From Limisphaerales bacterium (GTDB lineage Bacteria > Verrucomicrobiota > Verrucomicrobiia > Limisphaerales > UBA11358), in the NCBI GenBank assembly GCA_025362675.1, contig JANYFN010000305.1:1-44530 (forward strand): 44,530 nt of DNA, given 5' to 3'. Of this stretch, positions 32,003-40,330 are shown piece by piece. Numbering within the stretch: position 1 is the stretch's first letter; the number at the start of each line of letters is the position of its first letter. The position numbers and the translations under genes were made by a program. The notes below the pieces were generated by a model that was not told the origin of the DNA, searched no databases, and was given only the letters and a program-made list of their open reading frames with translations.

Positions 32003-33313
32003 TCAATGTTGGACATTAGCGGGGGCGGTGACTTTCGGCGGATTGAAAAATAAGGCAAGTGCGACCGCCGCCGCCAGGCCGCAAATCATCGGCACCAGAA
32101 ATAAACCGTGAAAATCCGTAAGGCCGTTATGCGTGAATATTTTCTGGCCAAGATAGGGACAGATAGTGTTCGCCAGCAGCGCGCCGACGCCAAGAATCAT
32201 CACGTTGAACAAGCCCTGCGCGCTCGCCCGCGCGTCCTTGGGAAAATACGCATCAGCAAAAATATAAACTGTCGCAAAAAAGAACGCGTAACAGATGCCG
32301 TGCAGGATTTGCACCGCGATGATGAGCCACGGATGTTGGGGGAAAAACGCATAGACCGCAAATCGCGCCGCATGGCCAAGGATGCCCACGATCATCGTCG
32401 TGCGCCAACCGAGTTTCGCTAGGGTCGTGCCGAGCACGAACATCGTCAGAATTTCCGCGATTTGCCCCACGCTCATCACGGGCATGATCCAGTTGCCGGG
32501 AATACCCACGCCGCCCGCCAACTTGTCCGCGCCCAGAAACATTCCCGTCCAGTTAAAATAACAATTATGGACGAAGGAATCCACTAGCGTGACCAGCCAC
32601 AACACCAGCACGAACGGATGTTTTAATAATTTCAACGCTTCGAGCCACGCCAGTTTTTCGGCTGCACCTTCGCCCGCTTTTTTCGGCGGCGTGTGCGGCA
32701 GCAGAAAACTGAACGCAGCCAGCGCGAGCGAGGCGAGGCCGGCTACGACAAACGTCCAAGCCGTTGCGGCTTTTAATTTATCTCCCGTCAATCCCGAGCC
32801 GAGCACCGCTCCCAGCCATTCCATAAAGCCGTGCGTATTCGCGGCGTGAACTTTATCCCAATCCACCAAAATAAACGTGAACGGCCATGCCGCCAGGATC
32901 CAGCCGATGGTCCCGCCCATGCGCACCAAGCCAAATTCTTTTTGCGAATCTTTCATGTGCGCGAACGCGATGGAGTTCACGATGGACATTGTCGGCACAA
33001 ATAACAGGCAGTGCACCAGCATCAAGCCGAAGAAGGGCCAAAATAATTTTGTGAAGGCGAGTCCGAGCATCGCCAGTCCGCCCACGAGGTGGCTGAAGGC
33101 CAAGAATTTTTCGGCCGCGAAATTGCGATCACAAAACTGGTTGCTGAAAAACATCCCGACGATGGCGGCGATGGGAAACGCGTTAAGAATCCAAGACTGT
33201 TCGCCGGGCGAAAAACCGAGGCTCGGAAGATAGCCGAAGATAAGCGGCAGCCACGCGCCCCAGATAAAAAATTCCAGAGCCATCATCACAAACAGTTTGA
33301 ATCGGTTAGTCAT
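32003..33313 (-). CDS. MFS transporter, nucleoside/H+ symporter-like
   Basis: 436 residues from the ATG at 33313 (MTNRFKLFVMMALEFF), with twelve predicted helices. FFIWGAWLPLIFGYLPSLGF at the start, NSIAFAHM, GLVRMGGTIGWILAAWPF and YIFADAYFPKDARASAQGLF resemble the NupG/XapB nucleoside symporter branch. In Verrucomicrobiota this branch is often next to sugar-catabolic genes and may carry other substrates. It lies 14 bp after the Gfo/Idh gene and closes a three-gene operon with the isomerase-like gene, so a sugar or cyclitol derivative is as plausible as a nucleoside. Confidence 0.88.
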   Translation of the reverse strand: MTNRFKLFVMMALEFFIWGAWLPLIFGYLPSLGFSPGEQSWILNAFPIAAIVGMFFSNQFCDRNFAAEKFLAFSHLVGGLAMLGLAFTKLFWPFFGLMLVHCLLFVPTMSIVNSIAFAHMKDSQKEFGLVRMGGTIGWILAAWPFTFILVDWDKVHAANTHGFMEWLGAVLGSGLTGDKLKAATAWTFVVAGLASLALAAFSFLLPHTPPKKAGEGAAEKLAWLEALKLLKHPFVLVLWLVTLVDSFVHNCYFNWTGMFLGADKLAGGVGIPGNWIMPVMSVGQIAEILTMFVLGTTLAKLGWRTTMIVGILGHAARFAVYAFFPQHPWLIIAVQILHGICYAFFFATVYIFADAYFPKDARASAQGLFNVMILGVGALLANTICPYLGQKIFTHNGLTDFHGLFLVPMICGLAAAVALALFFNPPKVTAPANVQH

Positions 33314-33327
33314 TTTAGTTTGTTTTC

Positions 33328-34338
33328 TTAAAGCCGCACCCGCGCTCCAGTGCGAACGGATTTCTCCTCCGCCTCGCAAATCTCCAACGCGGTCAATCCA
33401 GCTTCCGCCGAGACAACCGAAGTTTTTCTGCCACAGGACAGACAATCAATAAAATATTTCAATTCCGCAGCGTAACCATCGCCAGCGGCCAGTTTGACGA
33501 TGCGAGTTTTTTTACCGACTGCGGAAATCTGCATCGCCGCCGCGCCGCGCGCAAAATCAAAATCAAGCGTGGCCTGCTCGCAATGCAGGGTAAAGGCCAT
33601 GTTAAATCCCGTCGCCGCGAGCCAACTTCCTTCCGCGCAAACTACCGGGCCGCGCGGGAAAAAATATTGGGTCATGACGTGATCAATGTTGCCTTTACCA
33701 TCCTGAACACCAGTGGAAAAAACCGCTTCGGGCCGACCAAAGAGGAAGTTCACAAAATCGGTATCGTGGATGTGCAGGTCATACAATGCGCCGCCGGCGT
33801 GGACCCCATTCTGGCCCCAGGCGGGTTTGGCCGAAAGGCGACGAAAATTCGCCGCCAAAACTTGGCCGTAAGTTTTTTCCGACACGATTTTTTTTAGATC
33901 CGCCCAGCCCGGCCAGAAGCGCATGCACATGGCGGGCATCAGAATCTTTTTGGTCTTCGCCAGCGCGGACAAAACTTTTTTGGCGCCGGCAGAATTTTGG
34001 GCGAGCGGCTTCTCGCAGAGCACATGTTTACCAGCTTTTAAGGCCGCAATCGCTTGCTCGGGATGAAATGCCGTGGGCGAACAAATGTCCACCACATCCA
34101 CCCTCGGATCCCGCAGCAGCTCGGAAAAATCGCAGTAAGATTTTACGCCGGGACCCAGAACGAGGGCGGCGGTTTTTTGGATATTGCCGTTGACACCATT
34201 GACGAGGCCATTCCCAGACAAACGCGTCGGATCACACACCGCCACGATCCGGGCGCGCGACATTTTTTGATAGCAACGCAAGTGGGTCACGCCCATGAAC
34301 CCGAGACCGACGACGGCGACGTTGATTTTTTTAGGCAT
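33328..34338 (-). CDS. cytosolic Gfo/Idh/MocA-family dehydrogenase
   Basis: 336 residues with no signal peptide. The Rossmann start INVAVVGLGFMGVTHLRCYQ is followed by CSPTAFHPEQAIAALKAGKH and the hallmark VLCEKPLAQNSAGAKK. The C-terminal domain includes HAGGALYDLHIHDTDFVNFL. It is an NAD(P)-dependent sugar/cyclitol dehydrogenase of unknown substrate. The ATG overlaps the end of the isomerase-like gene by one base, so the two are coupled. Unlike the Tat-exported paralogue at 21495-22817, it should act in the cytosol on an imported compound. Confidence 0.92.
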   Translation of the reverse strand: MPKKINVAVVGLGFMGVTHLRCYQKMSRARIVAVCDPTRLSGNGLVNGVNGNIQKTAALVLGPGVKSYCDFSELLRDPRVDVVDICSPTAFHPEQAIAALKAGKHVLCEKPLAQNSAGAKKVLSALAKTKKILMPAMCMRFWPGWADLKKIVSEKTYGQVLAANFRRLSAKPAWGQNGVHAGGALYDLHIHDTDFVNFLFGRPEAVFSTGVQDGKGNIDHVMTQYFFPRGPVVCAEGSWLAATGFNMAFTLHCEQATLDFDFARGAAAMQISAVGKKTRIVKLAAGDGYAAELKYFIDCLSCGRKTSVVSAEAGLTALEICEAEEKSVRTGARVRL

Positions 34339-35171
34339 CAGAAAAAAGTTTTTTCAACGAGCGTGCGCGCGGTGCGAATGTCCGCGACGCGGGTGCTGCC
34401 GTATTCGCGTTCGATGCACAAATTCACATTGAAGATGACGTGTTTGAACGTGGAGAAAAATGCGCGCCAGTCCACCTCGCCGGTGCCGACGGGAACTTCC
34501 TGGCCCCACGTGCCTGGAATGGTGGTGCGCTTGGCATCCTTGATATGAACCTGGCGAATCCACGGCGCGAGAATGTGCAAAGCCTTCACCGGATCGCCCT
34601 TGTCATACATGATCATATTCGCGGGATCGAAATTCACCCCGATGTTCGGGTGGTTCAACTTGTGCAATAAATCGGCCAGCTCCCGCGCCGTCTCCTGCCC
34701 CGTCTCCAGGCCGAGCAAAATATTTTGCACCATGAAAATATCTGCCACCTGATCCAGCCGGGCGCACATCTTGGCGAACGTCGGATGCGCTTCATCCGCC
34801 GGCAAAAATCCGGCATGAAACGTCACCAACTTCAGCCCCATTTTTTTAGCGATGGCGGCGCAAGCGTGGAGATTTTTTAGATTCTGCTCCCACCGCGCAT
34901 CCGGCGCGATACCACCCGTGAGCCGGATGGATTCGAGCGTGGCGTAATCTTCTCCAATACAACCGACCATCCCCGAAACGATGGTGATGCCGTGCTCGCG
35001 GAAAATTTTTTCAGCATCGCCCCAAACTTTGGGCGATTCCCGCAACGGATCCAACGCGAGTTGCACGCGGCGGATGCCAGTGGCGTTTAATTTCTCAATC
35101 AAATCCTGCGGACTGGCGGGCTGTAATGACCAACTGCAAACTGCGATGCGTTCGTTGAGGGCGTGGTTCAT
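34338..35171 (-). CDS. sugar phosphate isomerase/epimerase-like TIM barrel, cytosolic
   Basis: 277 residues, no export signal. It starts MNHALNERIAVCSWSLQPAS and shows LVTFHAGFLPAD, LGLETGQETARELADLL, IGVNFDPANMIMYDKGDP and RQVHIKDAKRT, i.e. the metal-binding Glu/Asp/His/Glu set of xylose-isomerase-like barrels. It is the first gene of the operon with the Gfo/Idh dehydrogenase and MFS transporter and is divergent from an AraC regulator. This set looks like a complete import-and-oxidise module for one sugar-like compound. Confidence 0.9.
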   Translation of the reverse strand: MNHALNERIAVCSWSLQPASPQDLIEKLNATGIRRVQLALDPLRESPKVWGDAEKIFREHGITIVSGMVGCIGEDYATLESIRLTGGIAPDARWEQNLKNLHACAAIAKKMGLKLVTFHAGFLPADEAHPTFAKMCARLDQVADIFMVQNILLGLETGQETARELADLLHKLNHPNIGVNFDPANMIMYDKGDPVKALHILAPWIRQVHIKDAKRTTIPGTWGQEVPVGTGEVDWRAFFSTFKHVIFNVNLCIEREYGSTRVADIRTARTLVEKTFF

Positions 35172-35261
35172 GATTCAAAAATGAAAGCGCCCGCAGCATA
35201 GCGAGTTTGAAAAATCTGGCAAACCTGCGTTTTTAATTTTCGGGCGGACAAACATAATTTC

Positions 35262-35317
35262 ACCCATGTTTTTATTGGGTTTCCACTCGTTTCAAAAGCT
35301 AAATTATCTGGCTTTTG
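35262..35317. promoter_or_regulatory. inverted repeats between the sugar operon and araC-type gene
   Basis: Two dyads occur in the divergent gap: ACCCA-N9-TGGGT (35262-35280) and CAAAAGC-N11-GCTTTTG (35293-35317). The second sits 27 bp before the AraC start and is a candidate operator for that regulator. The gap (35172-35344) should contain both promoters. Confidence 0.4.
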
Positions 35318-35344
35318 TTCGGTTTTTGTAACATACAGTTGCGA

Positions 35345-36211
35345 ATGAATCGTCCGCTCAACCCCGAATGGTGGCCGTTGCGACTGTTACGCAGCCATCC
35401 CGTGCGCGAAGTCTTCGCGTGCGGACGGCAGATCAATCCGCCGTTGTTCGGACACGTCGTGAACTTTCCGCGGCTGGAAATTCCTCTGCACGGCATTTAC
35501 AAAAACCAGATCGAGCGCGGTGGAAAAATCTGTGAAGTCAGTCTGCGTCCCGGCACGGCACTTTTCGCCGGACCGAACTGTTGGAATCTGCCGGAGTGGC
35601 AACCGGGCCTCGAACTGCTCAGCGTCTTTTTTGGCCGCACGCAACTCGGCATCAGCCTGATTTCCGCCAGCTCAAAAAAATTCCCGAAGCTCGAGGCGAA
35701 AAAGTTTTCCCTCCCTTGCCCCGTCACCGGACCAATTCCGCACCTGCTCAACGCGCTGGATGAGTTAATGCAGACGGAAGACGACATCGCCGAGCCGCTC
35801 GCAGAATTGACCCGCGCCTTGATGCACTGCCTGGAAAATTTATTGCGGCAACCTGCCGCGCCCACGGCTGGCCGCGCGCAACTGTTGCTGGAAGACATCC
35901 GCGTTTTTTTGCAGAGCCACTATCAATACGAGATCACCCGCGACGCCGTGGCCACGCATTTCAACATCACGCCGAATCATCTTTCGCGGCTGTTCCAGAC
36001 GCATGGCAAAGTGACGTTCAATTCCTATCTCACGCAAATCCGCATCGAACGCGCGAAATATCTGCTGCGGAATTATAACCTCAAGCTCGACGACATCGCC
36101 GTGCGCTGCGGCTATCACGACACGCCGTATTTCTGCCACGTCTTCAAAAAAATCACCAAGACCACGCCGGTGGGCTACCGCTTGAAAATCCGCCACGCGC
36201 GAAAGCATTAG
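35345..36211 (+). CDS. AraC-family transcriptional regulator
   Basis: 288 residues from the ATG at 35345; the TTG start in the track lies in the promoter. The N-terminal half looks like a cupin-type ligand domain (PGTALFAGPNCWNLPEWQPG). Two helix-turn-helix units fill about 190-285: RDAVATHFNITPNHLSRLFQ and LDDIAVRCGYHDTPYFCHVF, with KKITKTTPVGYR closing. It is divergent from the isomerase-Gfo/Idh-MFS operon and is the natural candidate to control it in response to the transported sugar. That is inference from position. Confidence 0.92.
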   Translation: MNRPLNPEWWPLRLLRSHPVREVFACGRQINPPLFGHVVNFPRLEIPLHGIYKNQIERGGKICEVSLRPGTALFAGPNCWNLPEWQPGLELLSVFFGRTQLGISLISASSKKFPKLEAKKFSLPCPVTGPIPHLLNALDELMQTEDDIAEPLAELTRALMHCLENLLRQPAAPTAGRAQLLLEDIRVFLQSHYQYEITRDAVATHFNITPNHLSRLFQTHGKVTFNSYLTQIRIERAKYLLRNYNLKLDDIAVRCGYHDTPYFCHVFKKITKTTPVGYRLKIRHARKH

Positions 36212-36331
36212 GCACTTGGCGAAAGTGTTGGGTAAATTTTTGCGGGCACTCCCAGCAAGGTGCCGCCCTGATAAATTGTGGAATAATTTACTTCCACTGC
36301 GGACTGCTTGGGTGTCAAATCACTTGTGGCT

Positions 36332-37348
36332 ATGAAAAATATATTCATCGTGGTTTTGCTCGCAGTCGTGGTTGCGCTTGGTGTGTTCGCGCAGCGGCAA
36401 GCGGGTAAATCGACGCAAATCCTGACCGAATTGCAACAGGCCAAAACGGAACTCGCCACGGCGCAAAGTGAATTGAAGGCCAGCCGGGAGGCGATTGATA
36501 CGGCGGAGAGCGTGCAGCGTAATTCCAAAGCGCTCCAAGCAACGTTGGTGCAGACGTCGCAGTTTGCCAAGGAAAAGGAAAAACAGGCGCAGCAGTTGCA
36601 GGAAAAACTTTCGGCAGTAAAGACTAATTCCAGTAATCCGATGGCGGGGATGGCGAAGATGTTTAATGATCCGAAGATGCGCGATATGATCAGGACGCAG
36701 CAAAAAGCCGTGATGGGGCCGATGATCGAGAAACAATATGGGGCGTTGATGAAGTCGTTGAATTTGTCAGAGGAGCAAAGCACGGGCTTAAAAAAATTGC
36801 TGACGGATAAAATGCTCGCGGGGGCGGATGTCGGCATGTCCATGATGGATGACAGCCTCGACGCGAAAGCGCGCGAGGAGTTGACCAAAAAAGTGCAGGC
36901 AGATCAGGTGGCTTACGACGCCCAAATCAAGGAAATGCTCGGCGACAACTACCCGGCGTATCAGTCGTATGAGAAGTCGGTGCCAGACCGGATGGTTTTG
37001 AGCCAGTTCGGAGATCAATTATCCGGTAATCTGGCCATGTCGGACGGTCAGCAGCAGCAAATGATAACGGCTTTGACGGATGCGCGAACGGGTTACAAGT
37101 GGACGACTGATTTCAGCAACCAGAAGGACTTGGGCAACGGAGATCTCAAAACCATGTTCACGGAAGAAAAATTAAATCAGTTCACGGTCGAAAAAGAAAA
37201 GTTCGACCAACAATTTCTCAGTCAGGCGCAAACGATTTTGTCCGCCGAACAGTTAAAAGAATTTGAGGCGTTCCAGAAATCGCAGCGCGACTTACAGCTG
37301 ATGAGCTTGAAAATGGCGGCGCAAATGTTCGGATCAAAAAATCAATAA
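36332..37348 (+). CDS. exported coiled-coil protein with LTxxQ-like repeats, unknown
   Basis: 338 residues from the ATG at 36332. One hydrophobic segment at about 3-18 (signal peptide or anchor) is followed by a long coiled coil at 25-98 (LTELQQAKTELATAQSELKA) and a mostly helical domain rich in Met and Gln. Three short motifs, LNLSEEQ, LAMSDGQ and ILSAEQLKEFEAFQ, resemble the LTxxQ motifs of CpxP/Spy envelope chaperones. I do not recognise a named family. It follows the araC gene by about 120 bp in the same direction and may be independent. A periplasmic chaperone or stress sensor is a reasonable guess. Confidence 0.7.
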   Translation: MKNIFIVVLLAVVVALGVFAQRQAGKSTQILTELQQAKTELATAQSELKASREAIDTAESVQRNSKALQATLVQTSQFAKEKEKQAQQLQEKLSAVKTNSSNPMAGMAKMFNDPKMRDMIRTQQKAVMGPMIEKQYGALMKSLNLSEEQSTGLKKLLTDKMLAGADVGMSMMDDSLDAKAREELTKKVQADQVAYDAQIKEMLGDNYPAYQSYEKSVPDRMVLSQFGDQLSGNLAMSDGQQQQMITALTDARTGYKWTTDFSNQKDLGNGDLKTMFTEEKLNQFTVEKEKFDQQFLSQAQTILSAEQLKEFEAFQKSQRDLQLMSLKMAAQMFGSKNQ

Positions 37349-37689
37349 ACGCATAAGCTCCGGTAACTTCCGAGCATCGCCACCATCGTAAATTTGGCGC
37401 GTTAGCTGGGGCGGCGAGGTTCAATCTGAAACATCTCAAATGATATAAATTCAACATCGCCACTAATTGACGGCGACGAAAGTTTTTATTACTCTGAGTT
37501 AAATTAGTGAAACAAGAAAAACAATTCAACGGCCGCACACTTCAGGAAGTGTCGCGCGATCACCGCGCCGCTGGATTTTTTCAACGCCGGTCACGCGTTG
37601 ATTCGCAACTGCGTTAGGCACCAAAGAAATACAGTTTACCCAATAATAATCATCGCACTAAAACCCCTTAGGAATATCCCCTAGTAAAT
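37349..37689. other. 341-bp intergenic region upstream of the PUR-domain gene
   Basis: No convincing ORF. It contains the hairpin ACACTT-CAGG-AAGTGT at 37537-37552 and several near-palindromic stretches (TTCAACGCCGGTCACGCGTTG). The last 30 bp hold CCCCTTAGGAATATCCCC just before the start codon. This is long for a bacterial leader and could hold a regulatory 5' UTR or a small RNA. No known riboswitch class is recognised. Confidence 0.35.
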
Positions 37690-38025
37690 ATGAACTCCAA
37701 CAACCATCCCTCCGCCTACGGTTATCAACCCGACGGCCACGGTGACAACCGCAGCAACGAACGACCTTGGCAAGCGCCTCCAGAAGACACGCTCAAAACT
37801 GGCAGTGTCGAAGTTGAGCGCAAAACATTTATCCTCACCTTGAAGGAAAATCCGCGGGGCCGTTTCCTGCGGATCGTGGAGAGCAAAGGCGCTCACCGCG
37901 CCGCGATCATTATACCTTCCACCGGACTGAAGGAATTTCGTGATCTGCTCGCAGACATGATTGCGGAAGATGAGAAAGCTGCGAAGGCGGTCAAGCCGAC
38001 GCCACCGGAACCGCCGGTAGTTTAA
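37690..38025 (+). CDS. PUR-domain nucleic-acid-binding protein (DUF3276/PurA-like)
   Basis: 111 residues. A polar N-terminus (about 1-38) is followed by a single PUR repeat: VEVERKTFILTLKENPRGRF, LRIVESKGAHRAAIIIPSTG and LKEFRDLLADMI. This beta-beta-beta-beta-alpha fold binds single-stranded DNA or RNA; homologues include Borrelia BpuR and Bacteroidetes DUF3276 proteins. The C-terminus is Pro/Lys-rich. It has a long leader and a very strong terminator, so it is a monocistronic unit. A role in RNA or DNA binding regulation is likely; targets are unknown. Confidence 0.82.
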   Translation: MNSNNHPSAYGYQPDGHGDNRSNERPWQAPPEDTLKTGSVEVERKTFILTLKENPRGRFLRIVESKGAHRAAIIIPSTGLKEFRDLLADMIAEDEKAAKAVKPTPPEPPVV

Positions 38026-38070
38026 TCACTTCCGCACGCAACCCTTCTGCCTCCCGCAAGTTGCTTGGAG

Positions 38071-38142
38071 GCCACCGGGCGCTGATGATCAGATCTCGAA
38101 ACCTAGTTTCAAATCTGATCAAACAGCGCCCGGTGGCTTTTT
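38071..38142. terminator. exceptionally long compound hairpin terminator
   Basis: Three nested perfect stems: GCCACCGGGCGCTG/CAGCGCCCGGTGGC (14 bp), GATCAGAT/ATCTGATC (8 bp) and GAAAC/GTTTC (5 bp, loop CTA), followed on the plus strand by TTTTT. It lies between the convergent PUR and dehydrogenase genes. It surely ends the PUR transcript; the minus side lacks a long T-run right after the stem. Confidence 0.88.
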
Positions 38143-38148
38143 AGCCGG

Positions 38149-39531
38149 TCAGATTTTTTCCGCCAATTCTTCCGCCGGATACGTCCAGATTTCAGCGAGC
38201 GTCGGGTGATAATGCGGCATGACCGCCAGTTCCCCCACGGTCATGCGTTTGGCCATCGCCGCGACCACTTCGTGAATAAGTTCGCCCCCGCTCGGGCCCA
38301 CGCAGCTGCCGCCGATGATTTCGCCGGTCTGGGGATTCGCGAGCAGTTTCACCAAACCGTCCTTCGCCTCCATGATGAGCGATTTACCGTGATCGTTGAA
38401 CGGATAGCTCGCCGCGATAAAGGGAATCTTTTTTGCCACAGCTTCCTTTTCCGTCAAGCCAACCGTGGCCACTTGCGGTTCCGTGAACACAACGGAGATG
38501 AGCAAACGATAATCCATTTTGCGCGGCGTTCGTGGCTTCAAGATATTATGGATCGCCGTCTCGCCCTGCTGAATGGCGATGTGGACAATCTCATGCGGCC
38601 CGCAGCAATCGCCGGCCGCAAAGATGTGCGGCGCGCTGGTCTGCATTTTCTCATTCGTCACCACCCTGCCCGCCTCCGTTTTTACGCCCGCATTGTCCAG
38701 CGCGAGCGAACCCGTATTCGGCGTGCGCCCCAAAGCAAACAGAATTTCCTCGGCGGCGACCGTGTGGCGTTGGCCAGTTTGCTCAAACGAAATCGTTTTC
38801 AATTTCCCTTTGCGCCCCGCGTCCACCAGCTTCGTGCCGGTGAAGACCTGAATTCCTTCGCGCTGAAAAACAGTTTTAATCGTCGCGCCAGCATCCGCAT
38901 CAAATTCTTTCAGCAACTGTTCACTGCGCTGGATCAACGTCGTCTGCACGCCGAAACGCGCGAAGAATTGCGCGAACTCACACGCGATCGCGCCGCCGCC
39001 GAGAATGATCAGCGACTTGGGCAATCTCTGCAACGCCACCGCGTCATCGCTCGTGATGAAACCCGCGTCATTCAATTGGGGAAATGGCACCGGTGCCACG
39101 CGCGAACCAGTGGCGATGATGAAATATTTCGACGTCAGTTTTTTTCCATTGCTTAATTGCACCGTGTGCGCATCCAGAAAACGCGCGTTCGCGCGGATGA
39201 ATTTGAAGCGGCCATCGTTCAATTGTTTTACGCGAAAATCGGCGAAGTCTTTGATCTGCTCATCCTTTCGCGCCATCACTTTGGCGAAATCAAAGGAAAT
39301 TTTCCCGGCCCGCACGCCCCACGTCGCCGCGTGTTCCGCGAGATGTTTCACCTCCGCCGCGTAAAGCATCGCCTTCGTAGGCATACAACCGCGCAAGATG
39401 CAGAGGCCGCCGATTTCGCGACCGCCTTCGATCACAACGGTTTTCAACTTCGCCGCCGCCGCCGTCCGCGCCGCCGCGTAACCGCCGCTGCCCGCGCCAA
39501 TGACCGCGACCTCAAAATCAAAACGTTTCAT
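38149..39531 (-). CDS. dihydrolipoamide dehydrogenase-like flavoprotein disulfide reductase
   Basis: 460 residues from the ATG at 39531 (MKRFDFEVAVIG). The FAD motif VAVIGAGSGGYAAARTAAAA is followed by the redox disulfide GGLCILRGCMPTK (C44, C49). ILGGGAIACEFAQFFARFG is the NAD-binding motif, AAGDCCG the second FAD motif, and HYHPTLAEIWTYPAEE carries the C-terminal His-Glu. These are class I pyridine-nucleotide disulfide oxidoreductases, which include E3 of 2-oxoacid dehydrogenases, mercuric reductase and soluble transhydrogenase. The active-site spacing (CxxxxC) is standard. No E1/E2 genes are adjacent, so the exact partner is unknown. Confidence 0.9.
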   Translation of the reverse strand: MKRFDFEVAVIGAGSGGYAAARTAAAAKLKTVVIEGGREIGGLCILRGCMPTKAMLYAAEVKHLAEHAATWGVRAGKISFDFAKVMARKDEQIKDFADFRVKQLNDGRFKFIRANARFLDAHTVQLSNGKKLTSKYFIIATGSRVAPVPFPQLNDAGFITSDDAVALQRLPKSLIILGGGAIACEFAQFFARFGVQTTLIQRSEQLLKEFDADAGATIKTVFQREGIQVFTGTKLVDAGRKGKLKTISFEQTGQRHTVAAEEILFALGRTPNTGSLALDNAGVKTEAGRVVTNEKMQTSAPHIFAAGDCCGPHEIVHIAIQQGETAIHNILKPRTPRKMDYRLLISVVFTEPQVATVGLTEKEAVAKKIPFIAASYPFNDHGKSLIMEAKDGLVKLLANPQTGEIIGGSCVGPSGGELIHEVVAAMAKRMTVGELAVMPHYHPTLAEIWTYPAEELAEKI

Positions 39532-39705
39532 CCACTCAGAATGGGCGAGAACCGCCAAGCTGACAAGTTAGTTGCTAATTGGCATGGCCTTGGTTTCGTC
39601 CGTGTTCATATGTGCGATCCCTAGCCCACACAATCACACATCTTCTGTCCACACAACCGGGGCAAGGCCAGTTCCAGATATGTAAACGCTTGACTGGCCA
39701 GTCCA

Positions 39706-40311
39706 TTATTCTTTTATTACTTTCACTCGTAAGGTTGGTGAGGTTAAAACAGCAAAATGTTTGCTGTCTAAGAATTTGTGCCCGTCTATCATTGCACTGA
39801 AATCTGGCACATCGTTAGTCGCCGGGACGTAAATCCGATAACGAACCTCCATGTCATAAACTCCCTTGTTCGTGATTACGAACATTTCATCAGGCCGGAA
39901 AAATCTGCGAAAATCTGCCATGTCTTCACTAACAAATGTCCCGTTGGATTCTGGAACTTGCAGCCGGTTTTTTGGCAGGATAGTTGGCTTGCCCATCGTT
40001 AAGCCTTTCTCGGTTTTTTGAACAATATGACCTTTTGCGTCAGTTAATTTTAATTCAAAAGATTGATTAGAAGGAAAAAATCGAAACCATACATAATTGG
40101 TATCCGTCCCAATAAGTGCACGCGAAATCATACTATCTGAATTGAACTGGGTTGCGGAATGCCCGCCGGCAGTTGCGTCCGTTAAATACAATATAAGTTT
40201 TGGAGCCATGGTAACGTAATTAGTTTCAGAAATGTGGTTGGATACTGTCTCAGCTTGACTACTCAAGCTTGCCATCATGATTATGGTTAGCAGGCGGTTA
40301 ATAATTTTCAT
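39706..40311 (-). CDS. small exported protein, hypothetical
   Basis: 201 residues from the ATG at 40311 (MKIINRLLTIIMMASLSSQA), a clear signal peptide with the cut near A20. The mature part is beta-rich (YVWFRFFPSNQSFELKLTDA; GVYDMEVRYRIYVPATNDVP), with no cysteine and no recognised domain. It begins 19 bp after the end of the interrupted large ORF in the same direction, so the two were probably one operon. Base composition is more AT-rich than most of the window. Confidence 0.6.
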   Translation of the reverse strand: MKIINRLLTIIMMASLSSQAETVSNHISETNYVTMAPKLILYLTDATAGGHSATQFNSDSMISRALIGTDTNYVWFRFFPSNQSFELKLTDAKGHIVQKTEKGLTMGKPTILPKNRLQVPESNGTFVSEDMADFRRFFRPDEMFVITNKGVYDMEVRYRIYVPATNDVPDFSAMIDGHKFLDSKHFAVLTSPTLRVKVIKE

Positions 40312-40330
40312 AGTTTTATGGCTTTTAGTT

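Noticed and set aside
37349-37689. Known riboswitch in the PUR leader
   Set aside because: Hairpins exist, but no conserved riboswitch core could be recognised.
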